Positions 9,919 through 17,692 of a stretch of 25,922 nt of DNA are shown one piece after another. Positions within the stretch are counted from its first letter, which is position 1. Each line of letters begins with the position of its first letter. The notes beneath the pieces were generated by a model. That model ran no database searches. It was not told the origin of the DNA and worked only from the letters and a program-made list of their open reading frames with translations. Source of the stretch: a virus; the IMG/VR virus record IMGVR_UViG_3300036985_003230, positions 1 through 25,922 of that record; one strand, given 5' to 3'. Position numbers and translations under genes: made by a program.

Positions 9919-10137
9919 ATGGTTAAAGTAACATATACTTACTCTTTCAAAGAGTTAAGTGGAAAACCTAAAAGATTTATAGAAAAGTTAGATGGGTGTA
10001 AAGTAACGGGTTACGGTGTCTTAACGGATACCGTAACCCTTGTTATTTTATTTGATTCCCCTGAATCATTCACTGAATTAGATAAATTACTAAAAGACAA
10101 GTTTAATTTAAAACTTAAGAATAAAATTATAATTTAA
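9919..10137 (+). CDS. Small hypothetical protein
   Basis: A 72-residue basic protein, beginning MVKVTYTYSFKELSGKPKRF, with alternating strands and a short helix (SPESFTELDKLLKDKFN), in a pattern like a small ferredoxin-like alpha/beta fold. There is no Shine-Dalgarno; the late-like box 6 bases upstream suggests a near-leaderless mRNA. It contains a perfect 10-bp inverted repeat. Its stop overlaps that of the convergent gene at 10134-11192 (shared TTTAAA). No homology recognised. Confidence 0.6.
   Translation: MVKVTYTYSFKELSGKPKRFIEKLDGCKVTGYGVLTDTVTLVILFDSPESFTELDKLLKDKFNLKLKNKIII
10008..10039 (+). repeat. Perfect 10-bp inverted repeat within a CDS, followed by a T-rich stretch
   Basis: GGGTTACGGT (10008-10017) and ACCGTAACCC (10030-10039) are exact inverted copies separated by 12 bases, and TTGTTATTTTATTT follows. 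It looks like an intragenic terminator in the plus direction, or a site bound by a dimeric protein. In the protein it encodes a symmetric beta-hairpin (VTGYGVLTDTVTL). Confidence 0.75.
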
Positions 10138-11192
10138 AAAGATCTGCCGTAAAAATTATAACTTGATGTACCGTTACGATTTATAGATCCAGTATTTGGA
10201 TTGGTAATGTTTGCCATGTTATTGACAAGTGCCGTAGTAATTTGTACAAGGTTTTCTGTGACCGTTGTTTCTATCGCAGTATCAGTCTCTGGAGTTCTAC
10301 AGAATGTGTTTACGGTAAATTCTGTCTTGATATCTTTAAGTTTACTTGACCTAAATCTACACTGAGAAAATGTATTATTATCAGAACAATTTATTATTGC
10401 CCCACCTTGGTAAGATATACAAGATCCAGTTCTATTATCTGATATATCTGGTTCATTTTTATATGAATCGATAACGTCAATATAGCATTTAACTAAAGTA
10501 CTTTTCGTAGTAAGATCTTGTTGACTTAAAACTTGATCAATTAAAATATATTCATTACCATCAGCATCAAGTCCAATTTCTAATACTTGTGTTGGTGTGA
10601 TTATGGATGGAATCTCTATATAATCTCCAACATTTATTCCAATGTAAGAAAAAGAATTCTTGCTATTTTTTCCTAGTTTATTTTTAATAATTGATGCTGA
10701 TCTTTTTTCTAATGGACTTGTTATTGTATTAGCAATAATATATGGAATATCGGTGAACTTAGTTTTATCGTATCTGTTTATTTCAGACGACAATCCAGTA
10801 ACAGAAGTAATATTTGCTTTTATAATACCATCGTTAAATGATTGAAATGTGTAAGTTCCAGAAATATCAGCAGATACTTTTAAATTTGGATCATGATATT
10901 CACCATTCAAAATGGTCATGGTTGTTCCAGCGACCATTTGTGTAAAGTAATCTTTAATATTAGTTTCAATCTCTGCGTTTGTTAGATTGGTAAAATCTAT
11001 TAAGCATTTGGTATTGTTTGTGTAAAATAATACATTTGGAGTGGATACAATTCCTCTATTAACTGAAATAGTTTCAGTTTTATATTCTTCAATAGTTAAA
11101 CCTAAAAGAAAATGTTGCCTTACTAGAACTAGTTTCCCAGTCCTAGTACCTTTCTTTAATTTAGTGGTATTGTTTATTGAATTATTTTTCAC
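10134..11192 (-). CDS. Putative virion protein, 352 residues
   Basis: The start is GTG at 11192, overlapping the stop of the upstream gene (GTGA), so the two are translationally coupled. The product is rich in Asn, Thr, Ser and Ile, with beta-strand patterns throughout and no membrane segment. An internal stretch (SYIGINVGDYIEIPSIITPT, then QVLEIGLDADGNEYILIDQ) looks like a small beta-barrel module. Five cysteines fall in its last third. There is no recognised domain. Being downstream of a repetitive beta-rich gene on a two-gene minus-strand unit, it is likely a fibre, neck or decoration component. It is convergent with the gene at 9919. Confidence 0.65.
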   Translation of the reverse strand: MKNNSINNTTKLKKGTRTGKLVLVRQHFLLGLTIEEYKTETISVNRGIVSTPNVLFYTNNTKCLIDFTNLTNAEIETNIKDYFTQMVAGTTMTILNGEYHDPNLKVSADISGTYTFQSFNDGIIKANITSVTGLSSEINRYDKTKFTDIPYIIANTITSPLEKRSASIIKNKLGKNSKNSFSYIGINVGDYIEIPSIITPTQVLEIGLDADGNEYILIDQVLSQQDLTTKSTLVKCYIDVIDSYKNEPDISDNRTGSCISYQGGAIINCSDNNTFSQCRFRSSKLKDIKTEFTVNTFCRTPETDTAIETTVTENLVQITTALVNNMANITNPNTGSINRNGTSSYNFYGRSF

Positions 11193-12433
11193 GATCCAAT
11201 GTATACTAGTGTTGATGTACCAGAAGCAGTTCTAACAAATACTGTTCCTGATGTTCCTACTTCTAAGAATAAAACTTCACCAGGACTTAGAATATAACCA
11301 GTAGTGGTTGATACTGAAACTGAGTTACCTATGTAAATATCATTAACATTTGTCAAAGGTGATTTTATTGTTAATCCAGTTCTTAATGATTCAGTTGATA
11401 TTGCAGATGGTGTAGTTGTTACACTCTTTTGTCCGTGAACAAATCTTGATGGTCTTCTGAATGAATCAATAATAACTTTTGCACCTGATCCACTGGAATT
11501 TACAAGATTTAAAATATCAAGTGCATATCCGGCATTAGTTGCAACTGTTCCTATATTTGTTTTAAGACTTTCAATTGAACTGATAAGATCTGTATCATCA
11601 ATAGATACAGTTCCAGATACACCTACAGGGACCGCAGAGTATGCTCCAATTTCTACAGCACCTCCTGCAAGACTACCCTGAATTGTTACAGGAGTTCCCG
11701 CACCACTGTAACCTTGGATACGTAATGGACCTTCTGATCCATTTGTAACACCAACAGTTGATGCAACTGAAACACTAAATGTAAATCCTGCATTTGTTAC
11801 AGCAACCTTGAGTGCATCACCAGAACGACCAAGTGCAAATCCACCTACGTTTAGATTAGTTTCTACAAATGTGGTTCCACCTGGACCATATACAGAAACA
11901 GAATCAGATGATGCAAGCAATTGGAAACCACCGCTAATTCCAACATTACCATACACAGTAACACTATCGGATGTTGAATTTAATCTTCGACCACCAGTTA
12001 CCGTAATTGCAGTTGCTCCACTGATACCGAAAATTCCAACATTTCCTAGAATAGAAACTGATCCAGTGACTCCTACACGGACTCCGTTAGTTATTCCTTG
12101 AATATATCCAGTAACTCCAACTAAAGCATCAGATGAATTTGTTGATCCTTTAATAATAATTGGAGTGGATATAGTATTTTGTACATAGAAAGAACCAGTT
12201 CCTGAAATTGTTCCAGAAATTGGCATTGTTGTACCAGTAGTACCATACATCTTTACAGGGAGTGGATATGCCTCATTAACTCTATAACTATTATTTTCAT
12301 CTCCCCAAGCAACCTTTGAAATCTGTGCATGAGATGCACTAAATCCTACTGCACCGCTAGTACCATAATCAGTTGCAATTACGGCAGTACCTGATGCAAT
12401 TGTAATTTCAATGTTATCTCCAGTATATGGCAT
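11189..12433 (-). CDS. Repetitive Gly/Ser/Thr/Val-rich virion protein
   Basis: A 414-residue protein without Cys, starting MPYTGDNIEITIASGTAVIA. From about residue 70 to 290 it is built of short beta repeats with VxGxVSIxGNVGI, SDSVTVYGNVGISGG and SDSVSVYGPGG themes, as in fibre or beta-solenoid shaft proteins. The C-terminal 120 residues (from about GSGAKVIIDSFRRPSRFVHG) are a different beta-rich domain. A ribosome site AAAGGA precedes the ATG; the upstream AGTATATATATC is only a weak late-box match. Likely a tail fibre or head-decoration protein; T4-like marine phages often carry such unnamed structural proteins. It heads a coupled two-gene unit. Confidence 0.7.
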   Translation of the reverse strand: MPYTGDNIEITIASGTAVIATDYGTSGAVGFSASHAQISKVAWGDENNSYRVNEAYPLPVKMYGTTGTTMPISGTISGTGSFYVQNTISTPIIIKGSTNSSDALVGVTGYIQGITNGVRVGVTGSVSILGNVGIFGISGATAITVTGGRRLNSTSDSVTVYGNVGISGGFQLLASSDSVSVYGPGGTTFVETNLNVGGFALGRSGDALKVAVTNAGFTFSVSVASTVGVTNGSEGPLRIQGYSGAGTPVTIQGSLAGGAVEIGAYSAVPVGVSGTVSIDDTDLISSIESLKTNIGTVATNAGYALDILNLVNSSGSGAKVIIDSFRRPSRFVHGQKSVTTTPSAISTESLRTGLTIKSPLTNVNDIYIGNSVSVSTTTGYILSPGEVLFLEVGTSGTVFVRTASGTSTLVYIGS

Positions 12434-12476
12434 AGAACAATTCCTTTATTGATATATATACTAATGTACTTTACTC

Positions 12477-12504
12477 TTGCAAAATAAAATTTCTAAGGTA
12501 TAAT
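12477..12504 (+). promoter_or_regulatory. Sigma70-type promoter for gp33, predicted start on the ATG
   Basis: TTGCAA (12477-12482), 16-base spacer, TATAAT (12499-12504). The ATG is 7 bases after the last base of the -10 box, as in the promoter at 3861-3888; the two read TATAATCTAGACATG and TATAATGAAGACATG. Confidence 0.75.
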
Positions 12505-12510
12505 GAAGAC

Positions 12511-12738
12511 ATGATATTCAACATTACTAAGGAAGAATTTTCAAAAAGAATTGAAAATTACGTTAAAGTACACGAAAGCACGTATATGGAAACAGTTATT
12601 CATTTTTTTGATGAATATTCTTACGATTTTTCGGTTGCTCCCAAACTTTTAACTCAACCTATTTTGGAAAAAATAGAACAGGAAGCAAGGGAATTAAATT
12701 TTTTACCAAAAACCAAGAATAAATTACCTTTCATTTGA
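12511..12738 (+). CDS. 33: gp33, late transcription co-activator
   Basis: A 75-residue protein. The core YMETVIHFFDEYSYDFSVAP, then KLLTQPILEKIEQEARELNF and LPK, matches gp33 of marine T4-like phages (Y-x-x-A/V-I, then VAKLLTxPIxEKIxxEAxxLNxL). gp33 binds the beta-flap of host RNA polymerase and, with the gp55 sigma and the gp45 clamp, activates transcription from TATAAATA promoters, which are present across this window. It is shorter than T4 gp33 (112 residues). Its position just before gp32 matches T4, where gene 59 lies between them; here no gp59 separates them. There is no Shine-Dalgarno and a promoter with +1 on the ATG, so a leaderless mRNA is predicted. The last codons overlap the gp32 promoter. 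Confidence 0.85.
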   Translation: MIFNITKEEFSKRIENYVKVHESTYMETVIHFFDEYSYDFSVAPKLLTQPILEKIEQEARELNFLPKTKNKLPFI

Positions 12739-12762
12739 CACGTAATTTATTTTGTATATAAT
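12735..12762 (+). promoter_or_regulatory. Sigma70-type promoter for gp32
   Basis: TTGACA (12735-12740), overlapping the gp33 stop codon, 16-base spacer, TATAAT (12757-12762). The predicted start near 12769 is the first base of the leader hairpin. Confidence 0.85.
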
Positions 12763-12768
12763 ATAAAA

Positions 12769-12815
12769 CGTGGGGAGTTCCCACGAATCAGTTCAAGACC
12801 GAAGGAGATCTTCGG
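12769..12815 (+). promoter_or_regulatory. gp32 leader with two hairpins
   Basis: CGTGGG (12769-12774) pairs with CCCACG (12780-12785), and CCGAAG (12799-12804) with CTTCGG (12810-12815). The second holds a sequestered GGAGA in its loop, 24 bases before the ATG, while the usable ribosome site is AGGA just before 12832. T4 gp32 represses its own translation through a structured leader; a comparable role here is inference. Confidence 0.55.
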
Positions 12816-12831
12816 GGAAAGTTAGGAAATT

Positions 12832-13716
12832 ATGGGTTTTAGTGATCTTAAGAAGAAGTCCAAGATGGGTATTGATGATCTTATCAAGAAGATGGAAGAT
12901 CAAAACAAGACTAAGGACTATAAGGATGATCGGTTCTGGCGACCAGAACAAGATAAGTCAGGAAACGGATTTGCAATTGTACGTTTCCTTCCTCCAGTAG
13001 ATAACGAGGATGTTCCGTGGGTAAAGGTTTATGAGCATTCATTCCAAGGACCAGGTGGTTGGTATATTGAAAATTCATTGACAACCCTTGGACAAAAGGA
13101 TCCAGTCGGTGAACTAAATAATCAACTTTGGAATTCTGGACTCGAATCCGACAAGGATATTGCACGTAATCGTAAGCGTAAATTGAACTATATCGCTAAT
13201 GTTTACATTGTTTCAGATCCTGCCAATCCACAGAATGAAGGAAAAGTTTTCCTTTATAAGTTTGGCACAAAGATTTTTGAAAAGGTTCAAGAAGCAATGA
13301 AACCAGAGTTTAGTGATGAAGAACCAATCAATCCATTTGACTTCTGGAAGGGTGCAAACTTCCGAATCAAGATTCGTAAGGTTGGTGGATTCAATAATTA
13401 CGATAAGTCTGAATTTGATTCACAGACTGTTCTTTCAGATGATGATTCTAAGTTGGAAAAGATTTGGAAAGCGCAACATGCTCTTCTACCATTTGTAGAT
13501 CCTACTAACTTTAAGTCATATGAAGAACTTAAGACTCGTCTTTATGAAGTTCTTGGTGGTGATATTCGTAGCACTGCTCCATCTTCAACAAAAACTGCTG
13601 AAGACGTTGATATGAGTGAACGTAAACCAGTCATGAAGTCAAAGAAACCAGTCGAAGAAGATGTCGATGAAGAATCAGATGCTCTGAGTTATTTTCAGAA
13701 GTTAAGCGAAAGTTAA
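12832..13716 (+). CDS. 32: gp32, single-stranded DNA-binding protein
   Basis: A 294-residue homologue of T4 gp32 (301 residues). It coats ssDNA during replication, recombination and repair. The N-terminal basic helix needed for cooperativity (MGFSDLKKKSKMGIDDLIKK) is followed by the core GNGFAIVRFLPPVDNEDVPW, HSFQGPGGWYIENSL, NPQNEGKVFLYKFG and FWKGANFRIKIRKVGGFNNY, which align well with T4. The C-terminus is acidic (EEDVDEESDALSYFQKLSES), as required for protein contacts. The T4 zinc ligands are largely missing: the His of HSF remains, but the three Cys are absent, and the whole protein has no Cys. It has its own sigma70-type promoter, a structured leader and a strong terminator. This is the most certain call in the region. 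Confidence 0.97.
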   Translation: MGFSDLKKKSKMGIDDLIKKMEDQNKTKDYKDDRFWRPEQDKSGNGFAIVRFLPPVDNEDVPWVKVYEHSFQGPGGWYIENSLTTLGQKDPVGELNNQLWNSGLESDKDIARNRKRKLNYIANVYIVSDPANPQNEGKVFLYKFGTKIFEKVQEAMKPEFSDEEPINPFDFWKGANFRIKIRKVGGFNNYDKSEFDSQTVLSDDDSKLEKIWKAQHALLPFVDPTNFKSYEELKTRLYEVLGGDIRSTAPSSTKTAEDVDMSERKPVMKSKKPVEEDVDEESDALSYFQKLSES

Positions 13717-13729
13717 AATACAAGTCAAA

Positions 13730-14731
13730 TTAACTTGTGACAGTCCTCCAGTTCGGAGGACTGTTTTTTTCTCTGGTGAATAAGTTCATACTGTTATCTC
13801 CAGAATAAATTTTAAATTTGGATTCTGAAAGTTCCGCAAGAGGAGCACCAGCAATAGAAGATACACCATTCATTGATCTAACATCTTGTGCTTGTGGAGA
13901 TATACTAGATTTTATTTCTTTAAGACTGTTTTGATTGTCTTGCTCTCTTGCATTTTTTTCAATTTCTTGAACTTTAGATTGATCTGAGACTTTATTGAAA
14001 GTTTCGTTTTCTGATGGTTCTAATTCTATGTTTCTTTCGATATAAGAAATTTGATTGATATATGCATCTGATAATGCATTTTTACTAATACCACCAGATG
14101 ATACAGGTTGTATGGATCTTTGAATAATATTATTTACTACCTGATATGGTAATAAACTAAAATTATTTTTTTCAATAAAACTAGTTCTAGCATATTCAGA
14201 TGGTTCCATTTCTCCAAAATAATCTAAATCAAAAGTAAGTGGAGGTTCTACATAGAATGGTTCGTGTGGTGGACTAATCTGTACACCAATATTGTCACTA
14301 ATTTGTTCACCTATTAGATTAGAATTTTGCGTAGAGTTATTTGATTTAGTATTTTCTACTTCAATTGTTGTTGGGGTAGATTCATCTGGAATTAGACTAG
14401 ATTCATTTGAAATTATTACGGTTTCACTTGATCCATCTTTTTGACTGGAATCCTCTGGTAAGTTTTTTTTTAACTCTTCTGGTGAGTTTATTACTTGATT
14501 ATTAATTATATTATTAACAACATTGCTTACTTCTTTTTTAGAAGGTTTATTTTCGTTTCCATTTAGATTAACTGTAACATTATAATTATTTTCAGAATTT
14601 AAATTTTGTTCATACGATGGAGCATCTTCTGGCAAAGACACTGCTGGCGGAAATATAGTATCCAAAAAATTTGAATTGATTGAAGTATCACTCAACTCTT
14701 TATTTGCAATATCTCTTTTACTTTCTGGCAC
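13730..14731 (-). CDS. Asn/Ser/Glu-rich, largely disordered protein
   Basis: A 333-residue protein with GTG start at 14731 (AGGAG 7 bases upstream). It is low in hydrophobic residues and rich in Asn, Ser, Glu and Pro (for example NNYNVTVNLNGNENKPSKKE near residue 50), so mostly disordered; the region about 155-235 (PPHEPFYVEPPLTFDLDYFG then YINQISYIERNIELEPSENE) is the most ordered. No domain is recognised. It is last in the minus-strand unit gp4, tail-tube-like, gp26, small gene, this one; in related phages the protein after gp26 and gp51 is a baseplate hub or tape-measure-type factor, so a role in hub or tail assembly is plausible but unproven. Confidence 0.65.
   Translation of the reverse strand: MPESKRDIANKELSDTSINSNFLDTIFPPAVSLPEDAPSYEQNLNSENNYNVTVNLNGNENKPSKKEVSNVVNNIINNQVINSPEELKKNLPEDSSQKDGSSETVIISNESSLIPDESTPTTIEVENTKSNNSTQNSNLIGEQISDNIGVQISPPHEPFYVEPPLTFDLDYFGEMEPSEYARTSFIEKNNFSLLPYQVVNNIIQRSIQPVSSGGISKNALSDAYINQISYIERNIELEPSENETFNKVSDQSKVQEIEKNAREQDNQNSLKEIKSSISPQAQDVRSMNGVSSIAGAPLAELSESKFKIYSGDNSMNLFTREKNSPPNWRTVTS
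13741..13770 (+). terminator. Strong rho-independent terminator of gp32
   Basis: CAGTCCTCC (13741-13749) pairs with GGAGGACTG (13755-13763), 5-base loop, then TTTTTTT. It lies inside the 3' end of the convergent gene at 13730-14731, where it encodes the NWRTVTS end, so it acts only in the plus direction. Confidence 0.95.
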
Positions 14732-14733
14732 GA

Positions 14734-14874
14734 TTATCTCCTATTTAATGCTCTCATTTGCATTGATTTAAGATTTTGTTCTTCCATATGCTGCCTCAAC
14801 TGCTCTACGAACAAATCTCTTTCCCATGGAATCATATCTTCTATATCAGATAGAGTTTGTTTATGAATTTGCAT
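14734..14874 (-). CDS. 46-residue gp51-like baseplate hub factor (tentative)
   Basis: ATG at 14874 to TAA at 14736-14734. The peptide starts MQIHKQTLSDIEDMIPWERD and continues LFVEQLRQHMEEQNLKSMQ. The IP-W/F-ER-x-(I/L)(Y/F)-V motif followed by a charged helix is what I know of short proteins next to gp26 in T4-like phages, where T4 gp51 also acts in hub assembly. It ends 2 bases before the next GTG, with that gene's AGGAG inside its last codons, so the genes are coupled. No clear ribosome site precedes its own ATG. The gene is convincing from its position; the name is tentative. Confidence 0.6.
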   Translation of the reverse strand: MQIHKQTLSDIEDMIPWERDLFVEQLRQHMEEQNLKSMQMRALNRR

Positions 14875-14924
14875 TAAACTAAAGTTAATCTTAAAAACAC
14901 TAGTTAATGACAAATGACTGAGGC

Positions 14925-15620
14925 TTATTGAAAAAAATCTTTGATACCTTTTAATTTTATTGTTCGTTCAATATTATCCGATGTTTTATATTTTATTTCT
15001 TTTTCTAGTGATGGTACATTCTTTATAAATTCTATTATTTTTTTAAATTGATCATTAGTCATTAGATCAATAAATTCTAGAAATTCTTTTTTCGAAATAT
15101 CTGAATTTTCTATCTTCTCATCTATACTTTCTATACTTTCTATACAATTTAAAGTTACGTCATATAAATCAGCGTCAGCATTTTTTAATAAAATATCTAA
15201 AGTTGGATATTTCATATTGACTATAATATTTTCATTTATTTTAATGTTGAAATTTGTATTTTTAACTGTTGGTTGAATCTCATCAATATTCAATATAATC
15301 TTTATTCGTTCACCAGTATGTGGACAAATAATTGTAGGTTCTACTATTTCACCTATAGATTTACTTCTTAACTTTAGGAAGAAGTACTCAATATCAAATA
15401 TTGGAAGTTTTTTTGCTTCTGCATTTAACTCAAAACATGAGTCAATTATATTCGCAATAGTTGCTAACAAATCTGCATATTCTCCAGTTTGTTTAATCAT
15501 TAACAAATGCTTTTCTTCTCTAACAGTGAATGGTCTAAATGTAACTTTCTTACCTGTAGATGGTTGTGTTATCACATATCTTGGTAATGAGTTTTTCATC
15601 ATACTAATTATTTTTTCCAT
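14925..15620 (-). CDS. 26: gp26-like baseplate hub assembly protein
   Basis: A 231-residue protein of the T4_baseplate (gp26) type. It begins MEKIISMMKNSLPRYVITQP, followed by TFRPFTVREEKHLLMIKQTG, which is the family signature (P-S-TGKKVTFRPF-x-VREEK-x-LLMI). Next are KLPIFDIEYFFLKLRSKSIG and ICPHTGERI, and an acidic helical C-terminus. In T4 gp26 and gp51 help build the central hub. The ATG overlaps the last base of the preceding stop (TAATG), with GGAGGG just upstream. No Trp is present and Cys is rare. The following small gp51-like gene fits this role. Confidence 0.85.
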   Translation of the reverse strand: MEKIISMMKNSLPRYVITQPSTGKKVTFRPFTVREEKHLLMIKQTGEYADLLATIANIIDSCFELNAEAKKLPIFDIEYFFLKLRSKSIGEIVEPTIICPHTGERIKIILNIDEIQPTVKNTNFNIKINENIIVNMKYPTLDILLKNADADLYDVTLNCIESIESIDEKIENSDISKKEFLEFIDLMTNDQFKKIIEFIKNVPSLEKEIKYKTSDNIERTIKLKGIKDFFQ

Positions 15621-16282
15621 TATTTCCCTCCAGGATATACTTCATATTCTCTAAATTGAAAAGTAACATTGAAAGTAGCATATGAACCACCATCAGATGC
15701 TAATGTGATTGGACTTAACTTTGATGGGTATGCTTCTCTTAATACAAATTCAATATTTGCCTTGTCTTTATCATTTGTATTTAAGCATTTAATTTTTACA
15801 GTTCCAAGACCACCCAAATAATCAACATAATCTGAATAATTTCCAATACTTCTTGGTGAACTTGAACTTCCAGATTCAACTATAGTGTCTGCTAATGCTT
15901 GTGCCGAAGATAGATCTGTTACGCCATTTCCAGATGAATCTAATGGAGTAGCAGTTGCTAAATTTAATCCAGATATATTTGATATACCGTCATTTGCCCA
16001 TTGTTCTAAAAATATTCTTTCACCCCAATCGCCATGTATTATGAATGACATATTGCATTCTGTATATGTTCTCTTATATGGAATCTTTCTAGTTGGTCCC
16101 CATATATCATGATTATAATAAATAAATGATCTTCCTGGAGTAACGACACTCAATGGATAGCAAATAATCGATTCACCATGAACCATGGTAACTTCGTAGA
16201 ATGCTGCTTTCTGAATACCTCTACTGTTTATTTCTTCACGAAATTGATTAATTGTTCTATTAATTTTGTTTTGGATTGCCAT
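15620..16282 (-). CDS. Tail-tube-fold protein, probably baseplate tail-tube initiator (gp54-like)
   Basis: A 220-residue protein with the layout of myovirus tube proteins: N-terminal strand (KAAFYEVTMVHG), a middle with YNHDIWGPTRKIPYKRTYTE and SFIIHGDWGERIFLEQWAND, a Ser-rich loop (VESGSSSSPRSIGNYSDYVD), and the C-terminal strands ANIEFVLREAYPSKLSPITL, then YATFNVTFQFREYEVY. The AYPxxLSPI and VTFQFREYE pattern is that of tail tube (gp19) and initiator (gp54) proteins. Position between gp4 and gp26, and next to gp48, favours gp54, though it is shorter than T4 gp54 (320 residues). A tube protein (gp19-like) is the alternative. It overlaps gp4 by 23 bases. Confidence 0.7.
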   Translation of the reverse strand: MAIQNKINRTINQFREEINSRGIQKAAFYEVTMVHGESIICYPLSVVTPGRSFIYYNHDIWGPTRKIPYKRTYTECNMSFIIHGDWGERIFLEQWANDGISNISGLNLATATPLDSSGNGVTDLSSAQALADTIVESGSSSSPRSIGNYSDYVDYLGGLGTVKIKCLNTNDKDKANIEFVLREAYPSKLSPITLASDGGSYATFNVTFQFREYEVYPGGK

Positions 16283-16715
16283 TGAAAAGTTCTTTTTCTG
16301 TTAAAATTACAAACTTCCAGTCATGTGCATCGCAGAAATTTTTTGCAGACTCCCACTTACTTTTATTTATTTCGTAAGTTAAATTTTCCTGAAGAATAGT
16401 TTTTTTCTTTTTTCTTTTAGTAATTTTTGGTTTGACTGTTTGTTTTTCTGGTTTAATTTCAACTATGATTGTATCAACCGATCCATCTTTATTTTTCTTC
16501 TCAACTATGAAATCTGGTATATACGAATGAACTTTTTTATCTGCTGGTGAAATATAAGGAATTTTTAAAGTTTCAAACGACCATTTAATAATGTTTATAT
16601 TTTCATCTAGATACTTACAAAATTTACGTTCCCACAATGACCTACATAATATTTTATTTAAATCACCTATATATTTTGAGGGATTTTTTGGTTTATATAC
16701 CGTTTTGTAAGGCAT
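16260..16715 (-). CDS. 4: gp4, head completion protein
   Basis: A 151-residue protein (T4 gp4 is 150). It begins MPYKTVYKPKNPSKYIGDLN, then KILCRSLWERKFCKYLDEN, the gp4 signature (P-x-NPSKYxGD-x-x-x-I-x-x-RS-x-WE). Next is a TnsA/endonuclease-like core: IKWSFETLKIPYISPADKKV, then HSYIPDFIVE and IIVEIKPEKQ, so E/D/E-x-K catalytic residues (PDF, VEIK) are in place. In T4, gp4 completes the DNA-filled head before tails attach. A Lys-rich loop (KPKITKRKKKKTI) follows. It is divergent from gp48 with only 20 bases between, so late promoters of both must lie in a very short stretch; boxes there are weak. Confidence 0.9.
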   Translation of the reverse strand: MPYKTVYKPKNPSKYIGDLNKILCRSLWERKFCKYLDENINIIKWSFETLKIPYISPADKKVHSYIPDFIVEKKNKDGSVDTIIVEIKPEKQTVKPKITKRKKKKTILQENLTYEINKSKWESAKNFCDAHDWKFVILTEKELFNGNPKQN

Positions 16716-16735
16716 AATAATATATAGGGACTAAA

Positions 16736-17692
16736 ATGGCAAGTGAAAAGACGACAGGAAACCCCCTTAGTATTTTGGAATCGGCATCTACTCTGATTTT
16801 TCCATCAGAAACAGATGTTCGTGGTAAAATTCCACTATGGATGAAATTTCACTGCATTGAATATGTCAATTCTTCGATTGCGAGAGCAGAAGCAGTACCA
16901 TCAGTAACTGGTTCTTCTGTACCAGGACTTAATAAACGTAAAACTTCTATAATGGTCCCAGCACCAGCAAGTTTTAAAAGTTCAACATCTTTACCATACA
17001 TTGCAGAAGAATTGACACCTGGTTCTAACATATATGAAAGATTATATCAAGCATTAGTACCTCAAGGTGTACAAGATGTAGTTAATAATGCTGCCGATGC
17101 AGGATTAGATGCTTTAGATGCAGTTATAGATTTGAGTTCACAACTTGCAGGGACTGCATTTCAACAGAATATTCAAACAGACCTAAAAGAACTTACCTTT
17201 AAAGGTGGAAATGGATCATATAGGTCTTTTGATGTTAGACTGTATATGCCATGCTTATCCGTTGCCGATTCTCTAGTTGCTGGTAAAATTATTCAATCAT
17301 TTGAAGCATTATCTCTTCCTACTTTAATCGGTGCTCTTTCTTTAAGAACTACTCATTTCTTTCACCCTCCCTTGTGGATATTTGGAATTGGTCCACTGGA
17401 CAGTATTAAATTTGACAGAGAATGGTCTGGTTATCCTCAATTATGCGTTTTAACTAACGTAGATGTTAGAAAGACTGCATTTGATACAGAATCATTGGCA
17501 GCAATCTCAGATGGTAGTGGACAATTTAAACCTGTTGCCTATTCTGTAAGTTTAGGATTTAGAGAATTAGAACCTTCTGTGCGATCAACTTCTCCTGGAT
17601 CGTCTACCGGAACTGCAATTCAGAGCAGATCAGCAGGAATATTCAGTGTTGGAACAAATGTAATTGCTTCTTTACGAGATGGTGGTGCTTGA
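16736..17692 (+). CDS. 48: gp48, baseplate tail-tube cap protein
   Basis: A 318-residue protein with a tube-cap type layout: N-terminal GKIPLWMKFHCIEYVNSSIA, a helical middle (PGSNIYERLYQALVPQGVQD, then VVNNAADAGLDALDAVIDLS), then QTDLKELTFKGGNGSYRSFD and VRLYMPCLSVADSL, and HFFHPPLWIFGIG. The F-x-G-x-x-x-R-x-F-x-x-x-x-x-x-P and P-x-W-x-F-GIG patterns fit gp48 of marine T4-like phages (T4 gp48 is 364 residues). It caps the baseplate and nucleates the tail tube. AGGGAC lies 6 bases before the ATG. Its stop overlaps the ATG of gp53 (TGATG), so the operon is coupled. Confidence 0.8.
   Translation: MASEKTTGNPLSILESASTLIFPSETDVRGKIPLWMKFHCIEYVNSSIARAEAVPSVTGSSVPGLNKRKTSIMVPAPASFKSSTSLPYIAEELTPGSNIYERLYQALVPQGVQDVVNNAADAGLDALDAVIDLSSQLAGTAFQQNIQTDLKELTFKGGNGSYRSFDVRLYMPCLSVADSLVAGKIIQSFEALSLPTLIGALSLRTTHFFHPPLWIFGIGPLDSIKFDREWSGYPQLCVLTNVDVRKTAFDTESLAAISDGSGQFKPVAYSVSLGFRELEPSVRSTSPGSSTGTAIQSRSAGIFSVGTNVIASLRDGGA

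Noticed and set aside
11808-12101. 97-residue plus-strand ORF
   Set aside because: It is antisense to the repetitive virion gene; composition mirrors its Gly/Val/Thr repeats.
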